The position numbers were made by a program, and so were the translations under genes. From NCBI GenBank assembly GCA_020352215.1, contig CP070675.1, forward strand, positions 5,393,131 through 5,427,163: a DNA stretch of 34,033 nucleotides. The letters are read 5' to 3'. The stretch's first letter is position 1. Each line of letters begins with the position of its first letter. This document shows, piece by piece, positions 25,191 to 32,418 of this stretch. Under the pieces are notes generated by a model. It saw only the letters and a program-made list of their open reading frames with translations. It searched no databases and was not told where the DNA came from. This DNA is from Phycisphaerales bacterium. Lineage in GTDB: Bacteria > Planctomycetota > Phycisphaerae > Sedimentisphaerales > Anaerobacaceae.

Positions 25191-25559
25191 ATGCCTTATG
25201 CGCTGTGTTTTCTCTTATTCATGATCGGGCTGTATTGTGTGGTCGTCAAAAAGAACATGGTCAAGATTGTGATTGGCATCCTGGTCATGGAATATGCCGT
25301 CAATCTTTTCTTGATTATGCTCGGCTATCGTATGGGCGGCGTGGCCCCAATAGTCGGCCAGTCAGAACTTGACCCGAGCACCGGCGGTCTTCTGAGCAGC
25401 TTCCTCAACGCTTCCGTCGATCCACTGCCGCAGGCCCTTGTGCTGACGTCAATCGTTATTAGCCTCGGCTCATTAGCACTGATGATCTCAGTCTGCGTCA
25501 GAGTCTATGGGAAATACGGTACCTTTGACATCACCGAGATAAGGAGGTTGAAAGGATGA
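25191..25559 (+). CDS. mrpC: MrpC/MbhG (NuoK-like) Na+/H+ antiporter subunit
   Basis: A 122-residue NuoK-like protein with three hydrophobic segments and the family marks KKNMVKIVIGILVMEYAVNL (about 18-37) and DPLPQALVLTSIVISLG (about 80-96). Start 25191 is chosen because AGGAG precedes it at 8-nt spacing and no extra hydrophilic leader is then needed; an upstream in-frame ATG at 25128 lies inside mrpB. The stop overlaps the mrpD start (ATGA). The glutamate in VMEYAV is the conserved membrane acid of NuoK-type subunits. Confidence 0.93.
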   Translation: MPYALCFLLFMIGLYCVVVKKNMVKIVIGILVMEYAVNLFLIMLGYRMGGVAPIVGQSELDPSTGGLLSSFLNASVDPLPQALVLTSIVISLGSLALMISVCVRVYGKYGTFDITEIRRLKG

Positions 25560-27082
25560 GCATACCGCTGCCTCTTTTCGTTGCAATACCTCTGGCAGCA
25601 GCGTTTCTGCTTCCGATGTTCGGCAAGAAAGGGAAGTCTGCCGCAACGGTCTTGGCAAATATGGTGACCTTATCGCTGCTTGTGTTGGCGATTGTCACGA
25701 TACGTCAGTACGGTGCGTATGAGGTCGGCAAATGGTCTATTCCACTCGGTATTATTCTCGTTCGCGATGGCCTGAGTTCGCTTCTGCTTTTGGCGATCGG
25801 TGTTGTCAGCAGCGCTGCGATGCTCTTCAGCACCCGATACATGGAGCAATACACGGCCAAGGCAAAGTACTTGAGCTTGTTTCTGCTCATGGTCGCAGGC
25901 ATGAACGGCGTGGTACTGTCCGGAGACATCTTCAACCTGTACGTGTTTCTGGAAATCGCCTCCATAGCGTCATACGCATTGGTTGGTTTTGGCTGTGAGC
26001 ATGAAGAGCTCGAGGCTTCGTTCAAGTATATGGTCCTCGGCAGCATAGCTTCGACATTCATACTTTTCGGGATCGCCCTTGTTTACGGCAACACCGGTGC
26101 ACTCAACATGGCTTACATTTCAAAGGCGATTCAGGACTCGGGAGTAAATGCTGGCCTTGCCTTTGCCTTGGCCTTGTTTGTCACGGGCTTTGGGCTAAAG
26201 GCCGCTCTGGTACCGTTCCACGCCTGGTTGCCTGACGCACACCCTTCCGCACCGGCTCCGATTTCCGCCATGCTCTCGGGCATCCTAATAAAGACACTCG
26301 GCGTCTACGCCCTTGCTCGGATGGTTTTCAATGTCTTCGGCGTCTCTGTCGAGATAGGTTGGCTCCTGATGGTACTTGGGCTCTCGAGCATGGTTGTCGG
26401 GGCGTTCCTCGCGCTTGGGCAGTGGGATTTCAAGCGCCTGCTGGCCTACTCAAGTATCAGTCAGATAGGCTATGTGATCTTGGGAATCGGCCTTGGCGCG
26501 ACCCTGATTTCTCAGCAGGCCTCGCTGGCGTGGGCCTCTCTGGCGATCCTGGGCGGATTGTTCCATCTGGTCAACCATGCGGTGTACAAGTCTCTGCTGT
26601 TTTTGACGAGCGGCTCGGTTGAAATGTCGACCGGTACAAGGCAGCTTAGAGAAATGGGTGGCCTGGCGGAGAGAATGCCCATAACCCGCACCACCTGCGC
26701 CGTCGCATCGGCATCCATTGCAGGCGTCCCACCTTTCAGCGGATTCTGGAGCAAGCTGATACTGGTGGTCGCTGCCGTCCAGGCGCGGCTGTTCTGGGTG
26801 GCCGCAATAATCGTCTTCGTCAGCCTCTGCACGCTGATCATGTATTTGAAGATTCACAGGTATGTTTTCCTGGGCGAGGTACCCCGAAGCCTCGAGCACA
26901 TAAAGGAAAACAAGGGCTCCATGCTGGTCGCGATGGTTTTTTTGGCCTGTCTGTGTGTGCTGATGGGGCTGCTTGTGTTGGTGCCGGGCCTGAGAGAAAA
27001 TGTTCTCGATCCCGCGGTTCAAGTACTGACTGACGGGGTCAAGTACTCGGCCGATGTGATGGGAATGACCATAGGGACATAG
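25556..27082 (+). CDS. mrpD: MrpD/MbhH-like antiporter subunit
   Basis: A 508-residue membrane protein with about 14 hydrophobic segments. Likely functional residues are Glu in YVFLEIASIASYALVGFG (near 133), Lys in GLKAALVPFHAWLPDAH (near 218), the LLAYSSISQIGYVILGIGLG segment (near 294-313) and Lys in NHAVYKSLLFLTSGS (near 343). It aligns by pattern with MrpD and MbhH and is the second large antiporter-type subunit of the operon. GTAGM-like and MPxT motifs (LAERMPITRTTC) are also present. It should form the main ion channel of the Mrp module. Confidence 0.94.
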   Translation: MSIPLPLFVAIPLAAAFLLPMFGKKGKSAATVLANMVTLSLLVLAIVTIRQYGAYEVGKWSIPLGIILVRDGLSSLLLLAIGVVSSAAMLFSTRYMEQYTAKAKYLSLFLLMVAGMNGVVLSGDIFNLYVFLEIASIASYALVGFGCEHEELEASFKYMVLGSIASTFILFGIALVYGNTGALNMAYISKAIQDSGVNAGLAFALALFVTGFGLKAALVPFHAWLPDAHPSAPAPISAMLSGILIKTLGVYALARMVFNVFGVSVEIGWLLMVLGLSSMVVGAFLALGQWDFKRLLAYSSISQIGYVILGIGLGATLISQQASLAWASLAILGGLFHLVNHAVYKSLLFLTSGSVEMSTGTRQLREMGGLAERMPITRTTCAVASASIAGVPPFSGFWSKLILVVAAVQARLFWVAAIIVFVSLCTLIMYLKIHRYVFLGEVPRSLEHIKENKGSMLVAMVFLACLCVLMGLLVLVPGLRENVLDPAVQVLTDGVKYSADVMGMTIGT

Positions 27083-27086
27083 AAAT

Positions 27087-27590
27087 ATGAGACGAGTGAT
27101 TTACTTTATTGTGTCTTTTGCCATTTGGGTGCTGCTCACCTGGCCCTTTGTCGACGGCCGCATTGACTTGCAGGTGGTGGTCGCCGGCTTGATAGCTGCT
27201 TTTCTTGCGGCGATCTTGTTCCACGAAATACTACCCAAGGAGCACCACGTGTTTATTTCACCTGCCCGCGTGTTTTGGTTTCTGATTTATGTGCCGGTAT
27301 TCTTCTACTATGTGATAAAGGCCAATCTGGACGTGGTCTACCGTGCCTTACATCCAAAGATGCCGATCAAACCTGGAATCGTCAAAATAAGGACAGAGCT
27401 CAAAACAGACTCGGGCATCACGGCATTGGCGAATTCTATAACTTTGACCCCGGGGACACTGACCGTGGATTTGACCGATGATGGATATCTGTACATCCAC
27501 TGGATCAACGTCAAGTCCGACGATATCGATCAGGCAACCAAGCTCATCGCCAAGCGGTTTGAGTGGTTCCTGAAGAGGATTTTCGAATAG
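27087..27590 (+). CDS. mrpE: MrpE/MbhA-like Na+/H+ antiporter subunit
   Basis: A 167-residue protein with two to three N-terminal hydrophobic segments and the MnhE pattern: a central FWFLIYVPVFFYYVIKANLDVV (about 68-89), ALHPKMPIKPGIVKI (about 92-106) and NSITLTPGTLTVD (about 121-133). The cytoplasmic C-terminal domain is hydrophilic. It begins four bases after the mrpD stop. In Mrp and Mbh complexes it stabilises the sodium module. Confidence 0.93.
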   Translation: MRRVIYFIVSFAIWVLLTWPFVDGRIDLQVVVAGLIAAFLAAILFHEILPKEHHVFISPARVFWFLIYVPVFFYYVIKANLDVVYRALHPKMPIKPGIVKIRTELKTDSGITALANSITLTPGTLTVDLTDDGYLYIHWINVKSDDIDQATKLIAKRFEWFLKRIFE

Positions 27591-27601
27591 AAGAGGTAGC
27601 T

Positions 27602-27859
27602 ATGGCGACTGTGTTATATTTGGGCTTATTCGTGTGCTGTTTCCTGTGTCTATACCGGATAGGTCGTGGCCCGACGGCCCCCGACCGGACTGTGGCTATT
27701 GACATCTTGGGCACGGCGATAGTGGGCTTCTGTGGCCTGCTCGGGCTCTTTACGGGAAAGGACTTCTATCTCAACATTGCAATCGGCTGGGCATTGCTGA
27801 GCTTCATTGGCACGATCGCATTGGCAAAATTCCTGGAGGGAAGGAGTTTCGATGACTGA
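27602..27859 (+). CDS. mrpF: MrpF/MbhB-like Na+/H+ antiporter subunit
   Basis: An 85-residue protein with three hydrophobic segments and the MnhF signature YRIGRGPTAPDRTVAIDILG (about 17-36), in which the buried Asp of PDR/AID is the conserved acid. Start 27602 follows GAGGTAG; an in-frame upstream ATG at 27563 lies within mrpE. The end overlaps the mrpG start by eight bases. Confidence 0.93.
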   Translation: MATVLYLGLFVCCFLCLYRIGRGPTAPDRTVAIDILGTAIVGFCGLLGLFTGKDFYLNIAIGWALLSFIGTIALAKFLEGRSFDD

Positions 27860-28190
27860 CATAATTGGCTTCACAATGATAACGGTTGGTGTACTGTTCG
27901 ACATATTCGGCTGCATAGGGCTGGTTCGATTCCCAGATGTTTACAATCGCCTCCAGGCCTCGACGAAGTGTGTTACTCTCGGCACGGTTATGCTGCTGAT
28001 CGGCGTTGCCATTGCCAGTGCATCCGGCCCCACCGCCGCTAAGGCGACAATTTGCGCCGTGTTCATCCTCGTAACTTCGCCGGCGGCTGCCCACGCTATA
28101 GCCAAGGGTGCCTACGCCTCCGGAGTAAAGCTGTGGGACAATAGTGTCGTTGACAAATATGCTAAGCAAGCCAGCCCAAAGGCTGAGTGA
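27852..28190 (+). CDS. mrpG: MrpG/MbhC-like Na+/H+ antiporter subunit
   Basis: A 112-residue protein with three hydrophobic segments and the MnhG pattern GCIGLVRFPDVYNRLQASTK (about 20-39) and FILVTSPAAAHAIAKGAY (about 71-88). Start 27852 has AAGGAG at 8-nt spacing and overlaps the mrpF stop by eight bases; an upstream ATG at 27807 lies inside mrpF. With it the Mrp set B, C, D, E, F, G is complete, the MrpA role being divided between the EchA-like and the MbhD/E-like genes. Confidence 0.93.
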   Translation: MTDIIGFTMITVGVLFDIFGCIGLVRFPDVYNRLQASTKCVTLGTVMLLIGVAIASASGPTAAKATICAVFILVTSPAAAHAIAKGAYASGVKLWDNSVVDKYAKQASPKAE

Positions 28191-28825
28191 AACAACTAAC
28201 AGACGATGGGAGTCCGAAATTGCGGTTGCCAAAGCTTAGAGAATTAAAAGAGGCGGTCACAGCGGTGTTGTCGCCGCGGTTTACCACGCGTTTTCCCGCC
28301 GCGCCTTGCGTCGTGCCCGAGAGATACAGAGGCAAGCCGGAGTTTGATCTTGATAGCTGCATAGGTTGCGGCGCCTGCGTGAATGTCTGTCCTACGTTGG
28401 CGCTGACCCAGACGGAAGACACCGAGGCTGATCCGCCCGTGAGGAAAATCACCCTCCGACACGATACGTGCATCTTCTGTGGGAATTGCAGCGAAAGTTG
28501 CACTACGGAAACAGGCATAAGGCTCTCGAACGAGTGGGATTTGGCCGGCTTAGATAGAGAGGCTATGGCCGAAACGCATGAGTATGAACTCCAGCTTTGC
28601 GAGAAGTGTGGCGCAGTAGTCGGCACCAAGAAGCACCTCGTTTGGCTCTATGAGAAGCTGGGGCCGCTGGCCTATGCTAACCCGTCACTGTTGATCGCCA
28701 AGCGTGCGGAATTGACGGAAGAACCGCAGGCTGTTCAGCATCAGGGGGCAGATACCGTCCAAACGAGCGACTTTATGCGAATCTTGTGCCCCAAGTGCAA
28801 GTGCGAACTGAACATCCGACCGTGA
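28187..28825 (+). CDS. 2x[4Fe-4S] ferredoxin subunit with a C-terminal CxxC pair (HycF/MbhN/NuoI-like)
   Basis: A 212-residue iron-sulfur protein with CIGCGACVNVCPTLAL (about 59-74) and CIFCGNCSESC (about 97-107), the two-cluster arrangement of NuoI, HycF and MbhN that delivers electrons to the small subunit. Beyond it two further CxxC pairs, CEKC (about 138-141) and CPKCKCEL (about 203-210), could bind zinc or iron. The GTG start overlaps the mrpG stop (GTGA). A second ferredoxin-like gene early in the operon has a different type, so the two probably receive electrons at different points: this one from free ferredoxin, the earlier one from the HydB/HydG-like pair. That division of labour is inference. 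Confidence 0.88.
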   Translation: MKQLTDDGSPKLRLPKLRELKEAVTAVLSPRFTTRFPAAPCVVPERYRGKPEFDLDSCIGCGACVNVCPTLALTQTEDTEADPPVRKITLRHDTCIFCGNCSESCTTETGIRLSNEWDLAGLDREAMAETHEYELQLCEKCGAVVGTKKHLVWLYEKLGPLAYANPSLLIAKRAELTEEPQAVQHQGADTVQTSDFMRILCPKCKCELNIRP

Positions 28826-28879
28826 GACTTGCGGACTACAGAGTCCCCGTTGTGCCGACCGCCCACATCCGGACTACCA

Positions 28880-29365
28880 ATGACCACTAATTCAAATCCG
28901 CTGGAGCAACTCAACAAATTGCAGGGCTCCAAGACCGTTATTGTGGGAATCGGAAACACACTCAAAGGTGATGATGGGGCTGGACCGCTCGTTTGCCAGA
29001 AACTCATGGGTAAGGTCGCTGCCGAGGTGGTTGACGCAGGCACCGTTCCTGAGAATTACGTCGGGCCAATAATCAAAAAGACTCCCCAAACCCTAATTAT
29101 CATAGACGCCATCGATTTTGGAGCCAGCCCCGGAACGCTGAGCATCTTCCGGCCCGATCAATTGGATTCATTTGTCTTCTCGACCCATGCACTTTCGCCG
29201 CACATGTTTGTGGACCCTATCTGTCAGCAGACGAACCCCGATGTGTTCTTCATCGGCATTCAGCCGGAACATACCCGACTGGGCGAACCAATATGTGCGC
29301 CCGTGCAGAAGGCAGTCCAACAGCTCGCTCAGACCCTCATCGCTGTCTTCGCACTGCAGCAGTAA
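28880..29365 (+). CDS. hycI: HycI-type hydrogenase maturation protease (M52)
   Basis: A 161-residue endopeptidase that, in characterised members, trims the C-terminal extension of the hydrogenase large subunit after nickel is inserted. The family start VIVGIGNTLKGDDGAGPLV (20-38), the conserved IIIDAIDFGASPG (about 74-86) and THALSPHMF (about 100-108) supply the metal-sensing acid and His residues. The ATG at 28880 is chosen; the frame is open further upstream to 28829 but without a better start. Its presence matches the 42-residue extension after DPCYSCTER in the large subunit. The HypA-F maturation genes are not in the window. Confidence 0.92.
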   Translation: MTTNSNPLEQLNKLQGSKTVIVGIGNTLKGDDGAGPLVCQKLMGKVAAEVVDAGTVPENYVGPIIKKTPQTLIIIDAIDFGASPGTLSIFRPDQLDSFVFSTHALSPHMFVDPICQQTNPDVFFIGIQPEHTRLGEPICAPVQKAVQQLAQTLIAVFALQQ

Positions 29366-29392
29366 ACCGTAGTGCATCTATTGGTTACTTGA

Positions 29393-29815
29393 CTATATTC
29401 GCTTCAGCAGACGCGAAGCCCTACCGGCATCGGCACTTGAATCAAAGGCCAAGTGCAAAACCGCTCGCTTGCCAATTGCACCGCCCGATAGACCCCGCAG
29501 GTTGAGACCAGCGTCGCCGAGCTCCGCGGTCAGTTTCGCGCCCAGACCGGCCTTGTTGCTGGCGGCCACCCTCAGCGCATGGAGGGATTTTGTCTTTGCG
29601 AAACCGGCCTTTTTCGCCGCCTTGATCTGGCTTGCCCCTTTGATGGGTGTTACAAATACCACACCCATACCAAGCTTTTCCGGAGCCCGCCGGGCTATTA
29701 CAAACTCCAGATTGGCGCCGGCCTGCGCCAGAGCATCGAGCTTCTCGGCCAAACCGCCGGGCCGGTCCTTGATACTTGCAGCCCACACGTCAACGCGAGT
29801 GACATCCATTTTCAT
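29393..29815 (-). CDS. Tandem ACT-domain protein
   Basis: A 140-residue protein on the minus strand, convergent with the hydrogenase operon (27 bp between the stops). Start 29815 follows GGAGG at good spacing; an upstream in-frame start would add an unconserved leader. Two ACT-like halves are seen: VDVWAASIKDRPGGLAEKLD with ALAQAGANLEFVIARR (about 7-43), and ALRVAASNKAGLGAKLTAEL with GDAGLNLRGLSGGAIGKRA (about 77-118). ACT domains usually bind amino acids to regulate metabolic enzymes. With no catalytic domain attached, this is probably a free-standing regulatory protein of unknown ligand. Confidence 0.85.
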   Translation of the reverse strand: MKMDVTRVDVWAASIKDRPGGLAEKLDALAQAGANLEFVIARRAPEKLGMGVVFVTPIKGASQIKAAKKAGFAKTKSLHALRVAASNKAGLGAKLTAELGDAGLNLRGLSGGAIGKRAVLHLAFDSSADAGRASRLLKRI

Positions 29816-30067
29816 GATCTGTCCTCCCTGAGAAAAACTCGCTGAACTTGCAGGGCCAAACAACACGTTGACCCATATTCATAGATTTGACCATCTCTTT
29901 TGTCTTTGTCAACCCCACGTGCGGCTGTATCCGATGAGATCGTGTCAGTCTTTCTCGAAGGCTACCGCTACCGCCCGACCACATGCTGCACGGTTCAGGA
30001 GTATATTGATTCTGTGGAACTCCACGCTTCTCTATGCTAAGATTACCCTTGGAACTCGATACGCCAA

Positions 30068-30583
30068 ATGAATGACTTGAGGCTGCTTCTGAATGCTTAC
30101 CATGAGGCGCTGCATGAACAGCTCGCAGCGCAGAAGGACCGTCTAACCGAAATCGCAGATCAGTTGCTCCGGGAGGAAGTCGCCAAGCGTGGTTTTGGAG
30201 CCTTCGACGCCGAGGAACTCGCCGCATACCGGGACGCATGTTTGGCCTTTGTGGACGAACGCCTCGAGGCGTACAACCCCGTCGGGATCCAATATACTTT
30301 TGACCGTATCAGATCGCCGGAGGCTGCTGAACTTGAGTTGCAGCTTAACTGGTATGACGGCCGGGCGGAGTTCGCCACCTTGCTTGCGGCATCCCGCGCC
30401 AAGGTGGAAACGGGCCTTGTCGAGCAGAGGCTGGAGCTTTTGGCAGACGAGCTCATCAAGGAGCTTGGTGCCTTTCCGGATGGCAGCATAATATCTGCTT
30501 ATGAGGCCGACCCCGCCCCGAATAAGCTGCCCGATTATGTCGTGGCTCGGGCGATCGAACAGATCATCGGGAGAAACGACTGA
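30068..30583 (+). CDS. Uncharacterised 171-residue helical protein
   Basis: I do not recognise this family. The product is soluble, acidic and predicted mostly alpha-helical, with Leu/Ala/Glu-rich heptad-like stretches (YHEALHEQLAAQKDRLTEIA near 11-30 and VEQRLELLADELIKELG near 118-134). It has no signal peptide, membrane segment, cysteine motif or nucleotide-binding loop. A central RSPEAAELELQLNWYDGRAE segment (about 81-100) is the most distinctive part. The ribosome binding site is weak. It stands alone, with about 250 bp on each side. Even codon use and lack of a competing frame make it a likely real gene. Confidence 0.65.
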   Translation: MNDLRLLLNAYHEALHEQLAAQKDRLTEIADQLLREEVAKRGFGAFDAEELAAYRDACLAFVDERLEAYNPVGIQYTFDRIRSPEAAELELQLNWYDGRAEFATLLAASRAKVETGLVEQRLELLADELIKELGAFPDGSIISAYEADPAPNKLPDYVVARAIEQIIGRND

Positions 30584-30793
30584 GCCGATCCCGAATCCAG
30601 CCTCGTCCCGATGATGCAACGGCGAATTCACGACCCCCATCTTTTTTCGCCTCACGCTTGCCATTGAGACATCTTTGAGGTATCCTTCTCTATACTACTC
30701 TCGGGCTGTGCTGGGACACGAGTTCTGCAGAACTGAGGTTAGGCACGGTCAAGACAGCGTTGAGTTCTTGATGCTTGTGCGATAACTCAAAAC

Positions 30794-30803
30794 TAAGCGC
30801 TTA
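30794..30803. promoter_or_regulatory. Perfect palindrome TAAGCGCTTA, candidate repressor operator
   Basis: TAAGCGCTTA is a perfect 10-bp palindrome with the AAGCGCTT core seen in many LacI-family operators. It lies 30 bp before the Tat-oxidoreductase start, between a TATACT-like -10 box (30691-30696) and the strong AAGGAGG site. No regulator gene for it is in the window. Binding is inference only. Confidence 0.35.
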
Positions 30804-30833
30804 AAGCTAAATGTATGAGGAAGGAGGACGCTC

Positions 30834-32303
30834 ATGAAGCGTATCACACGTCGAGATTTTATGAAGGGTTCGATGGCCGCCGGTCTTGGTATGACCCTGG
30901 CAAGCCCGTTTTCCCGTGTTCGGGGCGCCAACGACGACATCCGCGTGGCTGTTGTGGGTATTAACGGTCGCGGGGGCTCACACATCGGGGCGTTCGACGA
31001 TATGGAAGGAGTAAGGTTAGCGGGGCTCTGCGACGTGGACCGCAATGTTCTCGAGCGCCGGGCCAAGTCGTTCAAAGACCGCAACCAGAAAGTCGATGCG
31101 TATGTGGACATTCGCAGACTCTTGGATAACAAGAATATCGACGCGATAGGTGTCGCTACGACGAACCACTGGCACTCGCTGGCGACGGTTTGGGCCTGTC
31201 AGGCGGGTAAGGACGTCTATGTTGAAAAGCCGTGCAGCCACAACATTTTCGAGGGCCGTAAGTGTGTCGAGGCCGCGGAGAAGTACAAACGAATAGTCCA
31301 ACATGGCACGCAGAGCCGCTCGAGCAGCAGCTGGGCAAGGCAGGTGGCCGCTGTCGCCAGTGGCAAGTATGGCAAGCTGCTGGTTTCCAAGGCGTGGGCT
31401 TCTAAGAATGGAAAAGGGCGATGGGGTGTTGGCTTTAAGCCGACGAAAGAGCCGCCTGAATACCTGGACTTCAATATCTGGCTCGGGCCCGCAAAAGACC
31501 AGCCGTACCACGAGAACATAGTCCATTATAACTGGCACTGGTTCTGGGACTTCGGCAATGGAGAGATCGGTAACCAGGGTGTCCATCAAATGGACATTGC
31601 ACGGTGGGCGATTCCCGGCGCTGTGTTGCCGAAGAGCGTGATTAGCATGGGCGGACGTTGGGTCAACTCGACGCCCGGTCATCCGCCGTTCACTGACCAG
31701 GCCGAGACTCCCAACTGCCAATTGACCGTGATGGACTTTGGTGGGCCACTGCTGGTATTCGAGGTCATCGGTTTGGTTGACGCCGAGGGTCTCGACGGCA
31801 AGAAGTACCCAAAGAAGGTCAGTAACGAGTTCTACCTTGAGGAAGGCGTGATCAAGGGCGGCAAGTTCTATCCGAATGGTTCGGACAAAGGCGAAAGCCT
31901 GGTGGACGTTGATGTGGAGATGGGCCCCGGCAACATCTTCGAGAACTTCATACACTGTGTGCGTTCTCGGAAGCGTGAAGATCTCCATGCTGACATTGCC
32001 GAGGGACACCTGTCGTCGGCGTGTTGCCACTTGGGCAACATCTCTTATCGCCTTGGCGAGCAGGTCTCCGGCAGGACCAGGTCGGACGTACTCGATCAGC
32101 AGGAAGAAGTCGCCAACTCTTGGGAGACGATCACCCAAACCGTCAAAGGCACTTTAGGCCTCGATTTGTCGAAGAGCACGTACTGCCTCGGCCCGAAGCT
32201 TAAATTCGACCCGGAGAACGAGAGGTTCGTAGATAGCCGCAGGGCAAACAGACTGCTCACTCGTCCATATCGCAAGCCGTTCGTCGTTCCGGAGAATGTG
32301 TAG
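30834..32303 (+). CDS. Tat-exported Gfo/Idh/MocA family oxidoreductase
   Basis: A 489-residue NAD(P)-dependent sugar oxidoreductase. The twin-arginine signal TRRDFMKGSMAAGLGM (about 5-20) directs folded export with bound cofactor. The Rossmann loop is VAVVGINGRGGSHIG (about 38-52), the family EKPCSHN motif lies near 131-137, and the C-terminal alpha/beta domain follows, with GNGEIGNQGVHQMDIARWAI (about 242-261) carrying the usual active-site His. The start follows AAGGAGG. The next gene is a DUF1080 protein. In other bacteria members of these families work together, the oxidoreductase making a 3-keto glycoside and the DUF1080 enzyme cleaving it. The exact sugar is unknown. Confidence 0.92.
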   Translation: MKRITRRDFMKGSMAAGLGMTLASPFSRVRGANDDIRVAVVGINGRGGSHIGAFDDMEGVRLAGLCDVDRNVLERRAKSFKDRNQKVDAYVDIRRLLDNKNIDAIGVATTNHWHSLATVWACQAGKDVYVEKPCSHNIFEGRKCVEAAEKYKRIVQHGTQSRSSSSWARQVAAVASGKYGKLLVSKAWASKNGKGRWGVGFKPTKEPPEYLDFNIWLGPAKDQPYHENIVHYNWHWFWDFGNGEIGNQGVHQMDIARWAIPGAVLPKSVISMGGRWVNSTPGHPPFTDQAETPNCQLTVMDFGGPLLVFEVIGLVDAEGLDGKKYPKKVSNEFYLEEGVIKGGKFYPNGSDKGESLVDVDVEMGPGNIFENFIHCVRSRKREDLHADIAEGHLSSACCHLGNISYRLGEQVSGRTRSDVLDQQEEVANSWETITQTVKGTLGLDLSKSTYCLGPKLKFDPENERFVDSRRANRLLTRPYRKPFVVPENV

Positions 32304-32317
32304 CGTTGTTTGCAGAG

Positions 32318-32354
32318 CCCTATCTTCGAGCCCTCCGGGGGCTGGCGAATAGGG
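32318..32354 (+). terminator. Strong intercistronic stem-loop (terminator-like or mRNA-processing element)
   Basis: CCCTA (32318-32322) pairs with TAGGG (32350-32354), TTCG with CGAA, and AGCCC with GGGCT, giving 14 base pairs with two short asymmetric bulges around a TCCGG loop. It lies 15 bp after the oxidoreductase stop and is not followed by a T run, so partial termination or protection of the upstream mRNA is as likely as full termination. Confidence 0.55.
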
Positions 32355-32418
32355 GGGCGAACACACGCAAAGGTGTGATTGCTTAGATTTGACCGGCAAA
32401 GAAATCGAGGAGAAAGTA

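Noticed and set aside
27918..27938. tRNA-like T-arm sequence GGTTCGATTCCC
   Set aside because: It lies inside mrpG and encodes the conserved LVRFPDVY segment; no acceptor or anticodon stems are found around it.
31017..32138. Long minus-strand open frame of about 370 codons
   Set aside because: It is antiparallel to the Gfo/Idh/MocA gene, whose motifs and signal peptide are clear; no ribosome binding site or known pattern is seen.
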